The position numbers and the translations under genes are program-made. Source: Ceratotherium simum simum (Eukaryota; Chordata; Mammalia; Perissodactyla; Rhinocerotidae). Taken from it: a DNA stretch of 64,000 bases. Below, one piece after another: positions 58,600-64,000 of this stretch. Under the pieces are notes generated by a model that made no database searches, was not told where the DNA came from, and worked only from the letters and a program-made list of their open reading frames with translations. Each line of letters starts with the position of its first letter. Within the stretch, counting starts at the first letter, position 1. The stretch is from NCBI RefSeq assembly GCF_000283155.1, contig NW_004454163.1, positions 23,588,977 through 23,652,976 on the forward strand, given 5' to 3'.

Positions 58600-58779
58600 A
58601 AAGCGAGCGCGGGCGTCGCGCTCCGCTGTGACGGCGGAGGAAGCTGCGAGCGAGCGGAGCCTGAGGCGGGGCCCTGGCCCGGTCGGGGATGCTTTGTCGC
58701 GTCTCCCGTCCGACGACAGGCGTAGGCTTTCGGGGGAGAGTTGCGGAAGTGTGCGTTTTTCTCTCTTTTGGGGCCTTCG
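58600..58779 (+). other. C18orf54: Likely non-coding first exon of C18orf54
   Basis: Starts somewhere after the NRF1/YY1-like cluster and ends at ggccttcg|gtgagt, a strong donor (58780). The 5' border is a guess. The next acceptor in the gene is at 61418, before the ATG. Confidence 0.5.
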
Positions 58780-61418
58780 GTGAGTTCGGCCCGAAAAGGG
58801 GGTGTATTTTCGAGGGGCGTCCCATCCTTTGACAGCTCAAGGGAAAGGCTAAAGAAGGGTGGCGGGGGTGGGGGGGAAGACATGTCCGGAAAGAGGGCGC
58901 GTGTTGAGAGTCCCTGTGGAAAGAGGACAACTTCAGGGGGCGGGTGCCCCGGCGGGAGAGGGCCGCGGAACGGGACGGAGGGGACCTGACGCGGGACTCA
59001 GGGGAGGGGAGGCATCGGTTGAAGGGGGCGGGCAGCGAGGGGGTTTAGGGACCGTTACCTCCAGAAAAACTCCGTTCGCTCACGGCGGCGCCCACTGTCG
59101 CAGCCTGATAAATGGTTTCTGAGTTGCCCGTGGCCATGACGGCCTGGGAGGCTGGGACCCCGAGAGGAGGGCGTTTCTAGACGAGGGCGGAAGGTTTGGA
59201 CCCAGCGCGCCGGGAGAAAAGATGCTGTGGTGGAGGGCGCCAGCAGTCGTGGCTTTCCCGGTTCACGAATTCTTGTCTTTTTGCTGCGGAATCAGTAGAT
59301 GTTCAGTTTCATAGCATGTGTCACAGAGCTGTTATTTCTAAGAGTTGTTAATTTCCTGTGCGCTATTCCCATTGGTATTTAACACTGAACATTCTATTTT
59401 TGCATCAAAGGTAGTAGGAATTTCTGGCCGTTCCGTTAGCGTTCTATTCTTCGCAATGATGGATTTCCTTTTGAAGATACGAACGGAAGTGTTTACGGAG
59501 GAAATGGTGAGATAAATGGGATTTGCTTCTCCAAATCCTGTGGCGGAGGTGGGAAGTGGGTGGATAAAAAGTTTGGGTATGTTGGTAAGTGTTTGAAGCC
59601 GGATGATGCGTGCATAGGGGTTTCTTAAACTATTCTTTCTAATTTTGTATACTTTTGGAAACTTTCCACAATAAAAATTCAATTGTGGATTTTCTTTTTG
59701 CCTCCTGTCAGTTAATGTTATTGCCGGCTTACTGAGAACTATAATCCAACAACTTTCTCTTTTAAGGTTTTTTTTTTTTTTTTTAAGGTTTGTAAAAATC
59801 GTTAACCTGTACTGTATTGGAATAAGGGAGAAAACATTTGGAGAAGCTTATTATCCAACCAATGTGTACTTGAGAAAATTTAAACCTCTTTAGGGAGAGG
59901 GGTAAAGAAAGGGCAAAACTTACTTAGTCTAACCATTCTTTAGAGGTAGACCATTATCACAGCATTCAGGGAAGTCAAAGAGGCTAAGTAACTATTATCT
60001 TATGTTCTGCTGCTGCTTCCACTGACTGCTGTCAGCTCTCTTATAAAGGCAGTTGCCTGCTCCATGGGATGACGTTTTCCTCTGTCATTTCTTCTTTAGA
60101 TGGGAGACTTTCAATTTTAAAGTCAAATTTGACAGTTATTAAGATTATGTTAGAAGTTATAACTTAAACATTCCCAAAATTATAGCCAAAAATTAAACAT
60201 TAACTTTACAACAGCATAGCATGTGTTAAGTCCTAGACATTAATCTTTCATTTTTTTTTAATTGTTAGGATTTTTTTTTTCTTCTTGCTGAGGAAGATTC
60301 ATCCTGAGCTAACATCCGTTGCCAGGTCTCGTCTTTTTGTATGTGGGCAGCCGCCACAGCATGGCCACTGACAGACCCACTGACAGACGAGTAGTGTAGG
60401 TCGGTGCCTGGGAACCAAACCCATGCCGCTGAAGCAGAGCACATGGAACTTAACCACTAGGCAACCAGGGCTGGCCCAATCTTTCATTTTTCGTGCATAA
60501 AATCCATTAATTTAATTTTAAAAAGAATGTCATATCATGTCCTGAAGTAGTGCCTGTTCATTCTGTTATTTTTTAGGTTTTCAAATATAGATCCTGTTTT
60601 TGCTGTATTAAGGTAGACAGCAATTCTCTTAATTTTAATAATGGAAAAACAGTAAGAAAGTACATTAAGTCAATTTCCAAATTATTTAAGTCTCCTTTAA
60701 GAGAGGTGGGCTGAGTCTGTTTAACATAGGAATTGAAAATAGTGAGAGTAGTACTAAAAATGAAGGTCAGAAAATGATTATTAACAATATTATGTTAGGA
60801 AAAGAGCATTTTGCTAGCTCATTTTACAGTAAGACTTGTAGTTCCTTTATAGAGAAATAACTGTAAATTATTTTGTTCTCTCAAATCTTTTGCGGGAAAG
60901 GGATTGGCTAATGTTATGTATTGGCATTTACAACATTGAAAATGCATATTTTCTGTTGTTTTTTCTTATTTTTAATACCTCATTTGATGCCTTTAAAAAA
61001 TTTATCAAGCACCTGCTATCTACAGTGCATGATGATAGGCTTATGAATTGAAAAATATTCTGCATAAGGGAATGTTAGGTATTATGATGTCACAGAATAT
61101 ATCACCATAAGAAAACACTGTAAATCAGTAGTTTTTAGGACTTAAAAAAAAATGAGTATTCTTCCCTTGGTACTTTCTGTACATATTCTCAGATAATTTT
61201 TGTGTACATAATTCCATAATTCTAAATCAATGATGAAAGAATTCACAATAACTAAAAAAATAGAAAATCTATAATGCATACTGCCTAAAAAGGAGGATTT
61301 ATAGAAAATGGATTTTATTCTTTAAAGATTATAAAAAGTTTACATATTTAGTAATTTCTCTGCATATGGCTATTATTCCTTTTAATTGGATCTTTAACCT
61401 TTTGTTTTTGTATTACAG
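58780..61418 (+). other. C18orf54 first intron
   Basis: The left part is CpG island. 59440-59690 looks like the 3' end of an old L1 in sense orientation (ending 'gaaactttccacaataaaaa'). An ERE lies at 60256-60478. The rest is AT-rich without recognised elements. Confidence 0.5.
60256..60478 (-). mobile_element. ERE SINE
   Basis: Reverse orientation, from 'cttgctgaggaagattcatc' to '...aaccagggctggccc', with a perfect duplication aatctttcattttt (60242-60255 and 60479-60492). It contains a small internal duplication of ccactgacagac. Confidence 0.94.
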
Positions 61419-61748
61419 TTGTTTTTAAGAGAAATGAATAGAAAATAACCCATTTTGAGGAAGCCATGGCAAAATCAAATACAAAACACAGACTTGGTTC
61501 TCGGGAATCTTCAGTATCTTCTCTGTTAGCAAGCTGCAGCCTGAGTAGTAGTAATTCCTCTAACTCTGTTGGCTCTTTTCAGTATAAGGATAAACTGTAC
61601 AATTCTGCATCTCAGGCTCTACAGGCCTATATTGATGATTTTGATCTAAGCCAAATGTATCCTGGTGCAAGCACTGGAAAGATTAACATTGGTAAATGTT
61701 CTGCTAATATGCCAGAATTCTCCAGCTATACTTATAAACCAGACAATG
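61419..61748 (+). CDS. C18orf54: C18orf54 exon with the start codon
   Basis: The acceptor is tttttgtattacag. 47 bases of 5' UTR precede ATG at 61466. The donor is acaatg|gtatgc. It encodes 94 residues and leaves one base (G) of a split Ala codon. Ser-rich start, then [20 protein letters not shown] and ending ...YTYKPDN. Confidence 0.92.
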
Positions 61749-63910
61749 GTATGCTTTTTTCTTTTTGTCCAGTGATTTAAAGCATTTGAGAGATGTGTTG
61801 TAGCTTTGGAAAACTAGGTGCTCTTTTTTGTTCTTTTGGAGTAAAAACAACTTTTATTATGTTGAGATCTGGATATTTTTCTTAAATGGTTCTGTAATTC
61901 TCCAGTTTTCAGGAATTTTCAGCTAAGATCCTCTTTTGACTTTGGAGAGGAAGCTGATGACCGTAACTAATAATAGCAGTTGGCTGATCTGAAACCCTTA
62001 CGCCATTTTATTTTATTATTTTTTTTGTGTGTGTGTGTGTGTGTGTGAGGAAGATCAGCCCTGAGCCAACATCCATGCTAGTCCTCCTCTCCTTGCTGAG
62101 GAAGATCGGCTCCGAGCCAACGTCCACCGCCAATCCTCCTCCTTTTTTTTTTTTTTCCCCCAAAGCCCCAGTAGATAGTTGTATGTCATAGTTGCACATC
62201 CTCCTAGTTGCTGCATGTGGGACGCGGCCTCAGCATGGCCGGAGAAGCGGCGTGTCGGTGTGCGCCCGGGATCCGAACCTGGGCCGCCAGTAGCGGAGCA
62301 TGCACACCCAACCGCCAAGCCACGGGGCCGGCCGCTTACGCCATTTTATTATAACCTAATGGAAAGAGCATTAACTTGGTGGTTCTAGCTTTCATTAACT
62401 AGCTTAATGACTATAAGCAAATCTCAGCCTTTCTGAGTTTATACTTGATCAACTTGATGAGATAGGACTATGTTAATCTTTCTGGTCTGTATTCTATGGG
62501 ACAATAATACAAGATGTTAAGAGTTTTTTCTTGATAAGTCTTCTATGAAGACAATTGTGGAAAATGTATCTGTTGATAACCCAGTTAACATTTTACTAAG
62601 CATTTATAGAATGGCCCTAGTATGGAAAAAGTTTGCATTCAACTCTTAGAAGGATGTGGGCAATATATTCCAGAAGAGGAGAATTAGAACAGCTGTTTCC
62701 TGTGTGTTAGTGCTATTGCACGGTTAGTAGGCAAGAAAGCAAATTATTTTTCCACCTGGTTTAATAGCATATTTTTATTCCAATGTTGCAGCCAGTCTTG
62801 AGTGATCAATATTAATGTGAGTGCATCGGGTATGTTTTGATGAAAAAAGCTGAAGAAACTGTAAATTAAAGAACACGGGAAAATTTAGGAGATTGGAGAG
62901 AAAAGTGTAGAAATTTGTTAAAACAAATTGAAAATATGTTAGGAAAAAAAGCACATCCTGTTTCAGCAACGTATACTTTTTATACGTTTAATCAAAGCTT
63001 TAGTAAATATAAAATGGCAAAAATGATTCTTAAATTCTTAAATCCTTAATTTTCAGTTACTGTTGAATATTATGAAGTATTTTTATATGATTTAGAAAGA
63101 TAAACGGAACTATGCTTTGTTTTTCAGCTTTTGAAAATCTCGATCACAAAAAAAGCTCCTTGTCCTTATCCTATAGAAGACAGACTATTAATGACATAGA
63201 CTCCATTAGCCTAACTACTGATGATCTATTAAAACTTCCAGCAGATGGATCATTTTCTTTCACCTATGTTGGACCAGGTCACCGAATTAGCAAGAAAAAC
63301 AAGAAATGCATTCGGAGACTGAGTTCATTGGACACTGAAAGGAAGCAGAATTTTCAAGAACCCACCACTCCCATGGACAAGGATAACTTAGCTACTCCTA
63401 TTGTATACACAAATATAAATGGAAAGCGATGTGGTAGGCTAAAAAACCCAAAGTTTGTGAATAAGACTAATAAATGCGTTTCTGAACCATCTTTATCTTT
63501 TTTCAAGAAATCGTCTTTCAAGGACAATTCAGAACACAATCTGCAAAAGAATTACCCAAGATGGCTCACTAGCCAGAAATCTGACCTTAATGTTTCAGGG
63601 ATAACTAGTATACCTGATTTCAAATACCCAGTCTGGCTCCACAATCAAGACTTGCTACCTGATACAAATAGTCAAAAGATTTATAAAAAATTTGAAGAAG
63701 ATCAACGTTCCACTAGACATAGTTACCAGGCCCAAAGAACTTCTCGGCTTATGAATAAATTAGATTGTTTTGAATATTCGTTTGAACCCTCAAACACTTC
63801 AGAGTCTTTGAGTGATGATAAAGGATTAGTTAATGAATATAAATGTGATTTTGAACAATGTCAGTGTGCGAATCCACTTCTCCCAGGACAATCCAAAAAG
63901 CCATTCAGCG
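61466..63910 (+). CDS. C18orf54: C18orf54 / LAS2 (lung adenoma susceptibility protein 2), first two coding exons
   Basis: Coding segments 61466-61748 and 63128-63910, about 355 residues so far. The gene continues beyond the window. The start [20 protein letters not shown] and the phrases [40 protein letters not shown] and [19 protein letters not shown] agree with mammalian C18orf54 as I remember it. The protein is Ser- and Lys-rich, with no signal peptide, membrane segment or known enzymatic motif. Its molecular role is not established; it was named from a mouse lung-tumour susceptibility locus. The exon 2 start has a good context (gaagccATGG). Transcription probably begins in the CpG island 2.8 kb upstream. 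No disruption is seen. Confidence 0.92.
62013..62334 (-). mobile_element. ERE SINE, long form, CpG-rich
   Basis: A (GT)n run, then two tail units ('gaggaagatcagccctgagc' and 'gaggaagatcggctccgagc'), the middle 'gccccagtagatagttgtat', and the head '...cacggggccggcc'. The duplication cttacgccattttatt is perfect (61997-62012 and 62335-62350). It is a young insertion in a C18orf54 intron. Confidence 0.96.
63128..63910 (+). CDS. C18orf54: C18orf54 second coding exon
   Basis: The acceptor is ctttgtttttcag and the donor cattcagcg|gtaatt. 783 bases, entering with two bases of Ala: [19 protein letters not shown], then [20 protein letters not shown]. It is rich in Ser, Lys and Asn, and it ends [15 protein letters not shown] plus one base. 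No stop in frame before the donor. Confidence 0.93.
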
Positions 63911-64000
63911 GTAATTTTGTTTTGTTTTGTTTTTAAGAACCAAAGAAAGTGCTGTAAACTTGACCTTATATCTAGGAGGTTTTATGTTGTATTCTTGATG

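Larger units (their letters stand above)
57780..59250. promoter_or_regulatory. CpG island, probable STARD6/C18orf54 bidirectional promoter
   Basis: GC content and CpG density rise sharply at about 57780 and fall by about 59250, unlike anything else in the window. It lies between STARD6 (reading left, ATG at 55430) and C18orf54 (reading right), which are head to head. Motifs on the right half: gcgcatgcgca (NRF1-like, 58558-58568), gccatgttgg (YY1-like, 58581-58590), TTTGAA (58596-58601) and gcggaagtg (ETS-like, about 58743-58751). There is no TATA box. An assembly gap cuts through it. Confidence 0.8.

Noticed and set aside
57783..58930. Open frames of 280-282 codons on both strands across the N gap
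   Set aside because: They exist only because Ns carry no stops and CpG-island sequence has few; composition is Pro/Arg/Gly repeat and neither matches a known protein.
59338..59682. 114-codon minus-strand open frame near C18orf54
   Set aside because: Much of it lies opposite a probable L1 3' end, and no known protein resembles it.
1..64000. CRISPR arrays, phage or bacterial defence genes
   Set aside because: The whole window is spliced mammalian genes and mammalian repeats; no spaced direct repeats or prokaryotic coding was seen.

Overview
This is nuclear DNA of a placental mammal, almost certainly a perissodactyl (horse, rhinoceros or tapir group). It holds about ten copies of the equine repetitive element (ERE) SINE, with its tRNA-like head and its 'gaggaagat...cagccctgagctaac' tail, several in perfect target-site duplications. 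It also holds older repeats common to placentals (L1M, L2, MIR, MLT1/MaLR, Tigger, hAT-Charlie). The genes match the mammalian block POLI - STARD6 - C18orf54 (human 18q21). All coding calls are spliced exons; there is no prokaryotic-style gene, operon or CRISPR array.

Layout. 1-13.8 kb: the 3' half of POLI (+): five coding exons, from the helix-hairpin-helix of the thumb region through the little finger, PIP box and two ubiquitin-binding motifs, with introns filled by Tigger1, antisense L1M, MER2 and ERE copies. 13.8-33.6 kb: intergenic, mostly antisense LINE-1/HAL1-like sequence, a MaLR provirus relic carrying a nested SINE, LTRs and a cluster of three EREs. 33.6-57 kb: STARD6 (-), six coding exons with repeat-filled introns. 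57.8-59.2 kb: a CpG island containing a 100-N assembly gap inside a C/T/G-rich minisatellite; it probably serves STARD6 (leftward) and C18orf54 (rightward). 58.6-64 kb: C18orf54/LAS2 (+), a likely non-coding first exon and the first two coding exons; the gene runs off the right edge.

The genes are not a pathway: a translesion polymerase, a START-domain lipid carrier and a poorly characterised protein. The observations most worth checking are small changes in the genes. The donor of STARD6 coding exon 3 reads ATAATT where GT is required; STARD6 is extended by six residues; POLI stops nine codons early; and the POLI PIP box has Thr at its hydrophobic position. There is also a 32-base SINE head inside a perfect 12-base duplication, with no tail. 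I found no convincing undescribed system.
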